Of a DNA stretch of 39,782 nucleotides, positions 33,476-39,782 are shown in pieces. The notes under the pieces are model-generated. The model did not search any database. It worked only from the letters and a program-made list of their open reading frames with translations, and was not told where the DNA came from. Location: contig NZ_BMHE01000061.1 in NCBI RefSeq assembly GCF_014640555.1, positions 1-39,782 of the forward strand, in the 5' to 3' direction. The DNA is from Paenibacillus marchantiophytorum (GTDB taxonomy: Bacteria; Bacillota; Bacilli; Paenibacillales; NBRC-103111). Both the position numbers and the translations under genes were made by a program. The number at the start of each line of letters is the position of its first letter. Position 1 is the first letter of the stretch.

Positions 33476-35560
33476 ATGAAGAAAAGAATGCTGGGGCTTG
33501 CCGTTTTATTCGCACTGGTCATAGGCCAATATGTTTCTCCAATGGCAGTATCAGCAGAAGAGATAACCGCGGGAACGAAGCAGTATCAAACGAACTTCAC
33601 GGAAACTTCGTTATCCGGCGGAAATACCTATATGCAGCAATTTTTTCAAATTGAGAATTACTGGCACATAGCAAGTGTTGACGTTCACCTTGATTATAAG
33701 GTTTCGCAGCTCACTCAGAATGAGCGTTCCAATCTCACGCTACTGATTAATGGAACACCATTTCACTCCTTTCGGCCAATCGAACAGGCTGTGGGTGGAC
33801 AACAATTAACCGTTCATGTTCCACCTGACATGATTGTGAAAGGTGTAAATTCACTAACGGTACAAGGGCATTTGGAGACGAACTCCCCAATCGTACAAAA
33901 TACGTGCCTTCCAACAGACACAAGGGATAATTGGTTGCAAATTGCCAAAACCTCGCGTATCGCAGTGAATTATACAACGGAATCGATTCAATTAAGCATT
34001 CGTGATTTTAATCAGCATTTTATTGGCATGGGCACGGTGAAAGAGGGCCAGAATGCGATTGCTGTCCCCAAAGCGGGAAATCCGTCTGAATTAGAAGCAG
34101 CAACCTATGTGTTATCCGGGTATGCGAAGGCCAATCCAGTCACGGACAAGGCGATTCCACTCATCGAGTATAGTCCAGACAATGTGAAGGGCAAACAGAC
34201 TGTAATATTGGTGTCACTATTCGATAATCTACCAGATGACATGAAGTCGCTCGTGCAATCGAATAACCTTGAAAATACAGCATTGATTCAATTAATTAAG
34301 CAAGCAGATCACGACATATTAGTCATTACTTCGGCTGATGCAGGCTTGTTGATCAAAGCTGGACGATTGGCTGCGAATCAGACATTGCTAAGTCAAATCG
34401 ATGCCGACCGCAAAGTTGTGGATAGCACAACAGAAGTGGATACACCGACCGTAAGCGTGAGTCGTACGATGACTTTGACAGAAACCGGAGATAAGCTGAC
34501 AGGGGATAGGCACCAGGAAAAAGCTTATTTTATCTCCCTACCTGGTAACCGCTCAATCGCGGATGCCAGTAAGTTAAGGATTACATATCGCTATGCGAGA
34601 AATCTTGATTTCGACCGCTCCATGGTGACTGTTTTGATTAATGACACACCGATCGGCAGTAAGAAGTTATCTACGGAACTTGCTGACAGCGATCATATGG
34701 ATTTGATCATCCCCAAAACGTTAAATATCAGTGGTAATTTTACGGTTAAACTGGCCTTTGATCTGGAACTTAAGAATGCAAATTGTCTCGAAAACCAAGG
34801 ACAAATGCCGTGGGCTTTCATTGAGAAGGATTCCATGCTTCAACTAAATACCAAAGATAGAGCAGATCTCTTGTTTAATAATTATCCTTATCCGTTCCTG
34901 AGGGACGGAAGCTACAATAAAGTAGCTATCGTTCTGCCTAAAGAGAAAGATCCGTACATCTATCAAACCTTAACCAATTTATTTAATTTATTGGGACGTT
35001 ACGCACAGACAAACACTGGTGAAGTTCTTTATTTTCAAGACAATGTTAGTGCGCAACAGTTAAAAGGACGGGAAATTATCGCGATCGGCAGCTATAAGGA
35101 TAATCAGGTCATTCGTGATCAAAACAACAAGTTATATTTCCGCTATGATCAGAGCGGCCGCGGCTTTGTTTCCAATGAGAAAATGAGCATCGATGCCAGT
35201 TACGGCACACGCATGGGGACTCTGCAATTGCTGGATTCGCCTTACGAGAACGGTTTCGGTCTCCTCGCTGTAACCGGCAGTGAATCTAAGTACATGTATT
35301 TGGCATCGAAGCTGATCGGATCGGAAGGCACGTTATGGAAAGTGTTTGGAGACGGGGTAGTGACGGATATAGATGGCAATATCCAAGCGTTCCGTTTCAA
35401 AAAAGAAACGGCTGCCGAATCATCGAACGTACTGACAGATGTACTTGAACGCCGTGATGTGCTCGGCTTCATGACTGCTGCGCTGCTTGTTGCTTTGTTG
35501 GTTCTCTTATCACTCATCATGATGATTCGTAAATACAACAAGAAACGGGGCGATCGTTGA
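33476..35560 (+). CDS. ydaN: BcsB-like membrane-anchored exopolysaccharide protein (YdaN-like)
   Basis: 694 residues from ATG 33476, eight bases after TAGGAG; GTG 33467 overlaps that site. A signal peptide ends near MAVSA. The large outer region has two jelly-roll/flavodoxin-like repeats typical of BcsB (LTLLINGTPFHSF and later MVTVLINDTPIGSK). A single C-terminal TM helix (about 662-684) is followed by a basic tail. BcsB proteins support the synthase at the outer face of the membrane and guide the nascent chain. The stop TGA overlaps the next start by one base. Confidence 0.85.
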   Translation: MKKRMLGLAVLFALVIGQYVSPMAVSAEEITAGTKQYQTNFTETSLSGGNTYMQQFFQIENYWHIASVDVHLDYKVSQLTQNERSNLTLLINGTPFHSFRPIEQAVGGQQLTVHVPPDMIVKGVNSLTVQGHLETNSPIVQNTCLPTDTRDNWLQIAKTSRIAVNYTTESIQLSIRDFNQHFIGMGTVKEGQNAIAVPKAGNPSELEAATYVLSGYAKANPVTDKAIPLIEYSPDNVKGKQTVILVSLFDNLPDDMKSLVQSNNLENTALIQLIKQADHDILVITSADAGLLIKAGRLAANQTLLSQIDADRKVVDSTTEVDTPTVSVSRTMTLTETGDKLTGDRHQEKAYFISLPGNRSIADASKLRITYRYARNLDFDRSMVTVLINDTPIGSKKLSTELADSDHMDLIIPKTLNISGNFTVKLAFDLELKNANCLENQGQMPWAFIEKDSMLQLNTKDRADLLFNNYPYPFLRDGSYNKVAIVLPKEKDPYIYQTLTNLFNLLGRYAQTNTGEVLYFQDNVSAQQLKGREIIAIGSYKDNQVIRDQNNKLYFRYDQSGRGFVSNEKMSIDASYGTRMGTLQLLDSPYENGFGLLAVTGSESKYMYLASKLIGSEGTLWKVFGDGVVTDIDGNIQAFRFKKETAAESSNVLTDVLERRDVLGFMTAALLVALLVLLSLIMMIRKYNKKRGDR

Positions 35561-36414
35561 TGAAGCGCTCTAGAAGCAGTGTCATATCGGATGGAGCATT
35601 CCTGCTGTTGATTCTTGCCTGTTTTGTCAGCATCGTCTTCACGGCTGGCAATCCAAATTTGTATATTCAGAACATCATCTTCTTGAATCTTGCTTTTCTA
35701 ATCGCTGTCGTTACTTACTTCACTAGTGTAACTACGGGATTGATTCTGAATATATTGTTCATCTTCGGTTATGGGACATTTACGCTATATCAAACCGTTG
35801 TGGTGGGTGGACTTATTGGGACACAGAATTATTTCTGGCTCATAATGACGCCATTATTTACCCTGGCAACTTGGTTGTTAACCTTGGGAAACAGACAGCT
35901 CCAACAAGAAAATGAACAGTTGGTTAAGGTGAATGAATCACTAGCTACGGTTGATGCCAGGACAAGTTTGAAGAACACCCTCTCTTTTCAAAGCGATGCC
36001 TCGGTATTCATGGCTTTATCGGCTCGGTACAATATCCCTTTAACTTTGCTAGTTATTAGTGTGAAGTACTGGGATGAAATTCGACGCATGATCGGAGAGG
36101 AGCAGCTTCTGGAAGCTGTTCATGATCTGTCCAAAATGAGTCAAATCAGCATTCGTACGAATGATTCTCTCTATTTGCTTAATAAAGAGAATCCGATGTG
36201 GGGCATGATATTGTTCACAGATCTTCCTGGTGCGATGATCGTCATCGATCGGCTAAGAAGTCGAGTCGACGAACGGAATCGGGACGAATTTGCTCAAAAA
36301 TATCGGGTCGAGTTGATTCTGAAGATGGGTGCCGTCGCTTATGACGCCGAACAAATCTCGAATCCGCTGGAATTCATTGCACAGGCTAAGAAACAGGTCG
36401 AATATGATGTTTGA
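35560..36414 (+). CDS. ydaK: degenerate GGDEF protein with intact I-site, c-di-GMP receptor (YdaK-like)
   Basis: 284 residues: four TM helices (about 11-110), a short coiled linker (110-130) and a GGDEF-fold domain. The catalytic GGDEF is replaced by NKENP at 208-212, so diguanylate cyclase activity should be absent. Five residues upstream, Arg199-Thr-Asn-Asp202 matches the RxxD I-site at exactly the canonical distance, so c-di-GMP binding is expected. B. subtilis YdaK is a membrane GGDEF protein of this type and activates exopolysaccharide production by the YdaMN machinery. ATG 35560 overlaps the ydaN stop (TGATG). It is last in the operon. Confidence 0.85.
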   Translation: MKRSRSSVISDGAFLLLILACFVSIVFTAGNPNLYIQNIIFLNLAFLIAVVTYFTSVTTGLILNILFIFGYGTFTLYQTVVVGGLIGTQNYFWLIMTPLFTLATWLLTLGNRQLQQENEQLVKVNESLATVDARTSLKNTLSFQSDASVFMALSARYNIPLTLLVISVKYWDEIRRMIGEEQLLEAVHDLSKMSQISIRTNDSLYLLNKENPMWGMILFTDLPGAMIVIDRLRSRVDERNRDEFAQKYRVELILKMGAVAYDAEQISNPLEFIAQAKKQVEYDV

Positions 36415-36425
36415 TGTAGGAAATT

Positions 36426-36450
36426 AGCTGCCTTCTGGCAGCTTTTTTTA
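36426..36450 (+). terminator. rho-independent terminator of the exopolysaccharide operon
   Basis: AGCTGCC (36426-36432) and GGCAGCT (36437-36443) form a seven-bp stem with a TTCT loop and seven T. Confidence 0.9.
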
Positions 36451-36457
36451 ATACACT

Positions 36458-36502
36458 TTATATGTTTTTTGGGTTTGGGATGAGCGATGCTTACCTCTTA
36501 TT
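36458..36502 (+). repeat. 44-bp dispersed repeat, copy 2
   Basis: Nearly identical to 12118-12161; the differences are one extra T in the T run and GCGATGC instead of GCGAAGC. It lies directly after an operon terminator and about 95 bases before array B. Confidence 0.8.
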
Positions 36503-36544
36503 TATAGAATAATAGCGAGAAAGTATAAGTTTAAGGAAGGATTT

Positions 36545-36714
36545 AAAGGAACGTCAAGCCGCGATTAAAGCAAAACGTGTCAGGATAGCGAGTTTGAGGG
36601 AACTACAGTACGCTATAATTCTGAAAACCTCAATATTCCGCTTCAAAGGGAACTACGATCCGCTACTGCACCATTTCCCGGTTGGAATGGACAGTTTCCG
36701 CTTATATAGCGGAT
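36545..36714 (+). repeat. 170-bp dispersed repeat, copy 1 (contains start of array B)
   Basis: This stretch aligns without large gaps to 39612-39782. Both start AAR-GGAACGTCAAGCCGCG, share CTACGATCCGCTA and CACCATTTCCCGGTTGGAA, and end in ATAGCGGATC. By eye about four in five positions match. The second copy is cut by the window edge, so the full repeat may be longer. Confidence 0.75.
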
Positions 36715-36832
36715 CTGAGTTCCCTTTCATGCTACGTTTACCCCAATTCTCGCCATTTAGCGGATCATAGTTCCTTTTCACACGACGCACTCTGTCATTG
36801 TAAAGCCCAAGGGGGAACTAGGATCCACTAAA
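36596..36832. repeat. GAACT-core repeat array B
   Basis: Units related to array A: GAACT at 36600 and 36650 on the plus strand (50 bp apart), AGTTC at 36718 and 36769 as inverted units (51 bp apart), and a fifth, plus-strand unit at 36815. The consensus here is GGGAACTANGATCCGCTA. No gene lies between 36415 and 36995, and this array accounts for most of that gap. Confidence 0.75.
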
Positions 36833-36995
36833 TTGTTGAAAACGGCTATGAAGCCGCTCATCTCTTAGGACGGTAAAGCTGCTTTTTTTGTTTTGACTTG
36901 ACAAACGACGTGCTAAACGTTAAGTTTTATTTATTCCGACCGTACAGTATAAATAAATGAGCGGAATCTTTTCATCAGAAGTGGAGGCACTATTC

Positions 36996-37646
36996 ATGCC
37001 CAAAGTAGGAATGGAACCTAAACGCAGGGCAGAGGTTATTAATGCAACTCTCATCTGTATTAGTAAATATGGGATAGAGGGCATGACGTTGGATAAAGTC
37101 GCTGAACATGCAAGCTGCTCTAAGGGAGTTGTGACGTACTATTTCAAGAATAAGGAAAGCTTGATAATTGAGGCTTTCAAATCCTTCTTGATTTACTACG
37201 GTAAGAAGATCAATGACGAAATTCAGCAGACAATGACCCCCAATGAGATGATAGAGCTCACACTCAAGCATATTCTCCCACCCAATAATCATGTGCAAGG
37301 AACAATCAATGTCTCTGATCTTGATGGTATTGAGAACATGTTCATCCCGCATGAAGATCAAGCTAAGCTTTTTCTTCATTTCTTCTCGAGAGCTGTTTTG
37401 GATCAGAAATTACAAGAAGTTGTAGCTGCTGTTTATCAGGAAGAGATTTACGGTATTGCGAGGATTTTTGATTACGGCAACAAGCTGGGAAGTATGAAGG
37501 TTGATGATTCAATAAGCGCAGCATACGGCCTCTTGTCGATGGTAGTAGGGTTAAGTTTTTTTAGAGTGGCTAATATCCAGCCGATGAATCAGGGAGATAA
37601 TCGCTATATTGGCGAGGATTATGTTCAAAGACTGATCAAGAGTTAG
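36996..37646 (+). CDS. TetR-family transcriptional regulator
   Basis: 216 residues from ATG 36996, which has TGGAGG (36981-36986) upstream; ATG 36957 is in frame but lacks a site. The helix-turn-helix is typical: GIEGMTLDKVAEHASCSKG, then VVTYYFKNKESL. The C-terminal ligand domain (about 60-216) is not specific enough to name an inducer. TTGACA at 36898 and a TATAAA at 36948 lie upstream. The DUF4180 gene starts 39 bases after its stop, and these two families are often paired. Confidence 0.85.
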   Translation: MPKVGMEPKRRAEVINATLICISKYGIEGMTLDKVAEHASCSKGVVTYYFKNKESLIIEAFKSFLIYYGKKINDEIQQTMTPNEMIELTLKHILPPNNHVQGTINVSDLDGIENMFIPHEDQAKLFLHFFSRAVLDQKLQEVVAAVYQEEIYGIARIFDYGNKLGSMKVDDSISAAYGLLSMVVGLSFFRVANIQPMNQGDNRYIGEDYVQRLIKS

Positions 37647-37685
37647 CGAAGTAATAACCGATAATGGAAAACATGGAGGAAAATT

Positions 37686-38051
37686 ATGAAAATAACGGCT
37701 ATCAAAGAAAATGATGTGGAAATTGCCCTTGTGACTAGTGGTGAAATCCTGATAACGGATGTGCAATCGGCCTTGGACCTTATGGCAACTGTTAATTATG
37801 AGGTCGGTTGCAACCGTATTATTTTGCCTAAATCAGTTCTGAGCGAAGCTTTCTTTGACCTAAAAACACGCCTTGCAGGTGAGATCTTGCAGAAGTTTAT
37901 TAATTATCAAACCAAAATAGCCATAGTCGGAGATTTTTCTATCTATGCGAGTGAGAATTTGAAAGACTTTATGTATGAGAGTAATAAGGGGAAGGACTTT
38001 TTTTTCCTGTCAACCGATCAACAAGCGATTGAGAAATTGAGCAGAATGTAG
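37686..38051 (+). CDS. DUF4180 family protein
   Basis: 121 residues with the DUF4180 features: ILITDVQSALDLMATVNYEVGCNRIILPK (shortened here) and FFDLKTRLAGEILQKFINYQ, then KIAIVGDFS. The family is common next to TetR-type regulators, as here, and its function is unknown. It has an alpha/beta STAS-like rhythm, which is only an impression. TGGAGGA precedes ATG 37686. Confidence 0.8.
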   Translation: MKITAIKENDVEIALVTSGEILITDVQSALDLMATVNYEVGCNRIILPKSVLSEAFFDLKTRLAGEILQKFINYQTKIAIVGDFSIYASENLKDFMYESNKGKDFFFLSTDQQAIEKLSRM

Positions 38052-38086
38052 CTCAGCAGACAAGGATGAAAGAGGAGGAAGGATGA

Positions 38087-38761
38087 TTGCCAAATACCGC
38101 GCAAAGCTATATTGATTATCCGATGATACCAATTCAAGGCGGTGCAGTAGAATTAAGGGACGATAGAACCAAAAAGATATGGCAGACGAACATTCAACCC
38201 TTCCTTCTTGCGCCTTACCCTGTTACTGCGGGAATGTATTCAGCAATCACTAGTGAATCAGCATGCTCAGTAGAAAGAGATCCTATGCCGATAGTTAATG
38301 TGTCTTGGCACGAGGCTGTTATTTTCTGCAATTTACTTTCCCAGAGGGTAGGATTGAAGGAGAGTTATACGATCCAAGGGGAAGATATTATCTGTGATTG
38401 GGAAGCGAATGGTTATCGTCTTCCTTCTGAAGCTGAATGGCAATATGCTTGTAAAGCGGGCACAACAGGTTATAGGTATGGAGAAGTTGAGCAGATTGCT
38501 TGGTATAATGAAAATTCAGAGGGAACTAGCCATGAAGTGGGACAGAAGCAGCCAAATCCCTGGGGGCTGTATGACATGTTAGGAAACGTCTGGGAATGGT
38601 GCTGGGATGTTTACGATGAGAACGTCTATGGCTCTTATCGCATTTTTCGCGGCGGCAGTTGGGCCGAGGAGGCGAGGGGATGCGGAGCCACATGCCGGCG
38701 GCGCAGCCACCCGACTTTAAGTATAGATGATCTGGGATTTCGTCTGGCTCGGTCTAAATGA
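38087..38761 (+). CDS. FGE-sulfatase (SUMF1) domain protein
   Basis: 224 residues from TTG 38087, eight bases after AGGAGG; an out-of-frame ATG at 38083 gives only a short peptide. The formylglycine-generating-enzyme fold is clear: PVTAGMYSAI, NVSWHEAVIFCN, YRLPSEAEWQYACKAGT, GLYDMLGNVWEWCWD and IFRGGSWAEEARGCG. In true FGEs the C-terminal region holds a C-x4-C catalytic pair. Here the nearest arrangement is CGATC in ARGCGATCRRRS, at a different spacing, so oxidation of a sulfatase cysteine is doubtful. Many such proteins act as binding or lectin-like domains. Confidence 0.85.
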   Translation: MPNTAQSYIDYPMIPIQGGAVELRDDRTKKIWQTNIQPFLLAPYPVTAGMYSAITSESACSVERDPMPIVNVSWHEAVIFCNLLSQRVGLKESYTIQGEDIICDWEANGYRLPSEAEWQYACKAGTTGYRYGEVEQIAWYNENSEGTSHEVGQKQPNPWGLYDMLGNVWEWCWDVYDENVYGSYRIFRGGSWAEEARGCGATCRRRSHPTLSIDDLGFRLARSK

Positions 38762-38856
38762 AGATCATGATGCCTAATTTTATTATTAGATATGCTCTCG
38801 TTTAGAACAAGCCATATTGAGAAAAATAGGACATTTTAACACGTACCATCATGTGA

Positions 38857-38958
38857 TTTAACGATGATTTTTTCGATAAAGATGGAAGTTATCGCTATTT
38901 TGTAAAGGAATCTGATGGGAAATACACAGATCGAATGCCACAATATGTTTTTGGGTAA
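38857..38958 (+). pseudogene. C-terminal fragment of an unknown protein
   Basis: After a stop at 38854-38856, this frame reads 33 residues (FNDDFFDKDGSYRYFVKESD and onward to QYVFG), ending at a TAA that lies inside the third copy of the dispersed repeat. The composition is strikingly protein-like, suggesting the tail of a decayed gene fused to the repeat. No start or family can be given. Confidence 0.35.
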
Positions 38959-38977
38959 GCGAAGCTTACCCTTATTT
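38944..38977 (+). repeat. dispersed repeat, copy 3 (perfect hairpin variant)
   Basis: It begins TATGTTTTTGGG like the other copies but lacks the TTTGGGATG part. It contains GGGTAAGC-GAA-GCTTACCC, a perfect eight-bp stem with a three-base loop, 23 bases upstream of the transposase start codon. Confidence 0.7.
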
Positions 38978-39000
38978 AATTTTTTTGGTATGTTAAAGGT

Positions 39001-39352
39001 ATGGACTCTAACATACTAAAGCGGATTTTTTTCGATGAGCGGGGGCACAGGGATGCCTTTGTAGAAAAAAATAAAGAACATATTCGGCCCAACGTGATAA
39101 AAGAGGTACAAAAATTTCGTGGTTGCGGTGATCCTCGGAATGGATTTAAGATCCTTGTCTGCGAAGGGTGTCATGACATTCGTAGAGTGCCTTACCGCTG
39201 TAAAGGACGATTCTGTACGACTTGTTCCTGCGGAGAGACCGAAGAGTGGAGCCGTGTCTTGTCTGAGGACGTATGTCAAGTCAACCATCGACATGTTATC
39301 TTGACCCTTCGACGAAGGTGTAAGAGACATGTTTTTGGGTTGGGGTGAGTGA
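39001..39352 (+). pseudogene. IS91-family transposase relic (N-terminal zinc-binding part)
   Basis: ATG 39001 opens a frame with the N-terminal zinc-binding domain of IS91-type Y2 transposases: CGDPRNGFKILVCEGCHD, then YRCKGRFCTTCSCGETEEW, then VNHRHVILT. After about 102 codons the reading frame slips. The plus-one frame continues as FDEGVRDMFLGWGE, where DEG-R-x-x-F is the expected family continuation, and stops at 39350. Catalytic Y2 and HUH motifs are missing. The break coincides with a copy of the dispersed repeat. Intact family members are several hundred residues long. Confidence 0.8.
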
Positions 39353-39371
39353 AGCTTTCCCAGAATTTAAA
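39330..39371 (+). repeat. dispersed repeat, copy 4 (diverged)
   Basis: ATGTTTTTGGGTTGGGGTGAG-TGAAGCTTTCCC resembles the other copies with several changes. It begins inside the last codons of the transposase relic. Confidence 0.55.
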
Positions 39372-39450
39372 TGTTGGAGATTGACGCCAGTCTCCAGGCT
39401 TGGGTTTTAGGCGGCCCCATCACGATGGAGGGGTTCGATGCGATGTGATG

Positions 39451-39482
39451 AGAAGAGAAGAGAAGAGAAGAGAAGAGAAGAG
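39451..39482 (+). repeat. pentanucleotide microsatellite (AGAAG)6
   Basis: Six exact AGAAG units cover 39451-39480, flanked by similar GATGCGATG segments on both sides (about 39437 and 39493). I find no credible open reading frame across it, so it does not look like a phase-variable gene. Confidence 0.85.
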
Positions 39483-39611
39483 TTGTAATGAGATGCGATG
39501 AGAACAAGGTAGCTGTGAACGTACTTATGTGTTCGGATTGCTGCTGGTTTGGAGATATAAACAAGCTATTTGGCAGAATGAGATCCTCTAGCTTTGCAAT
39601 CGCGCGGAGAT

Positions 39612-39782
39612 AAGGGAACGTCAAGCCGCGATTGTAGGAAAATGTGTCATGACAGGGATCCAGAGGGAACTACAGTGCGCTATAATTCCGAAAACCGCCA
39701 TATTCCACGCCAGAGGGAACTACGATCCGCTATTGCACCATTTCCCGGTTGGAATCAGCAGGTTCCGCTTAAATAGCGGATC
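39612..39782 (+). repeat. 170-bp dispersed repeat, copy 2 with GAACT array C (cut by window edge)
   Basis: Second copy of 36545-36714. GAACT cores lie at 39668 and 39718, 50 bp apart, and an inverted unit begins with AATAGCGGATC at the edge. The stretch 39372-39611 holds a TGGAGA/TCTCCA hairpin (39373-39397) and the microsatellite, but no gene that I can support. Confidence 0.75.

Noticed and set aside
36843..36889. terminator after array B
   Set aside because: A CGGCT/AGCCG hairpin (36843-36856) is far from the T run at 36882-36889, so the two do not form a normal terminator.
39367..39624. minus-strand open frame across the microsatellite
   Set aside because: The Leu/Phe/Ser-rich repeat is the translation of the AGAAG tract; no start signal or protein-like sequence is present.

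Overview
The window looks like chromosomal DNA of a Paenibacillus-type, spore-forming, low-to-mid GC Firmicute. The signs are strong AGGAGG ribosome binding sites with frequent GTG/TTG starts, an S-layer homology (SLH) protein, a copper-amine-oxidase-type stalk protein, the Bacillus 'mmg' methylcitrate genes, and a Bacillus ydaJKLMN-type exopolysaccharide locus. No rRNA, tRNA, CRISPR array or prophage was seen. All family names come from sequence recognition without database searches.

Layout. 1-3100: small AT-rich genes of unknown function (a lipoprotein, membrane proteins, an EF-Tu-domain-like protein, a frameshifted gene) ending in a stalk-domain secreted protein. 3200-4660: a GNAT acetyltransferase, an N-terminally truncated phosphotransferase relic and about 500 bp of hairpin-rich DNA with no convincing gene. 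4694-8438: a DinG/YpvA-type Fe-S helicase converging, with one base between, on an SgrR-type regulator. 8583-11764: a DUF4173 membrane protein and an SLH protein. 12666-19450: a six-gene operon (mmgC-D-E-prpB-mmgA-mmgB) combining acyl-CoA oxidation enzymes with the methylcitrate cycle for propionyl-CoA. It carries the same genes as the B. subtilis mmg operon but in a permuted order, behind a possible sigma-E promoter.

19563-27719: housekeeping and small genes: a methyltransferase, an MreB paralog with a Glu-to-Gln change near the nucleotide site, a DUF1871 protein, a CE7-type esterase, DUF2164, an HD hydrolase, a CcdC-like protein, DUF1904, and an Rrf2 regulator next to an NmrA/QorB-type oxidoreductase. 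The last two share an upstream motif. 28014-36414: a six-gene exopolysaccharide operon: a GH8-like lipoprotein, a polytopic membrane protein absent from the B. subtilis version, a DUF2334 protein, a GT2 synthase without PilZ, a BcsB-like protein and a degenerate GGDEF protein that keeps its c-di-GMP I-site. 36996-38761: TetR regulator, DUF4180 and an FGE-sulfatase-domain protein. 38857-39371: gene debris and an IS91-family transposase relic.

The most unusual feature is in the intergenic DNA. Three places (about 11870-12400, 36460-36830, 39330-39782) carry arrays of short units with a GAACT core, spaced 50-51 bp apart and arranged in two direct then two inverted copies. Each array is near a second, about 44-bp hairpin-forming repeat, which also flanks the IS91 relic. 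Together these look like a non-autonomous dispersed element, possibly related to the IS91-type transposase.
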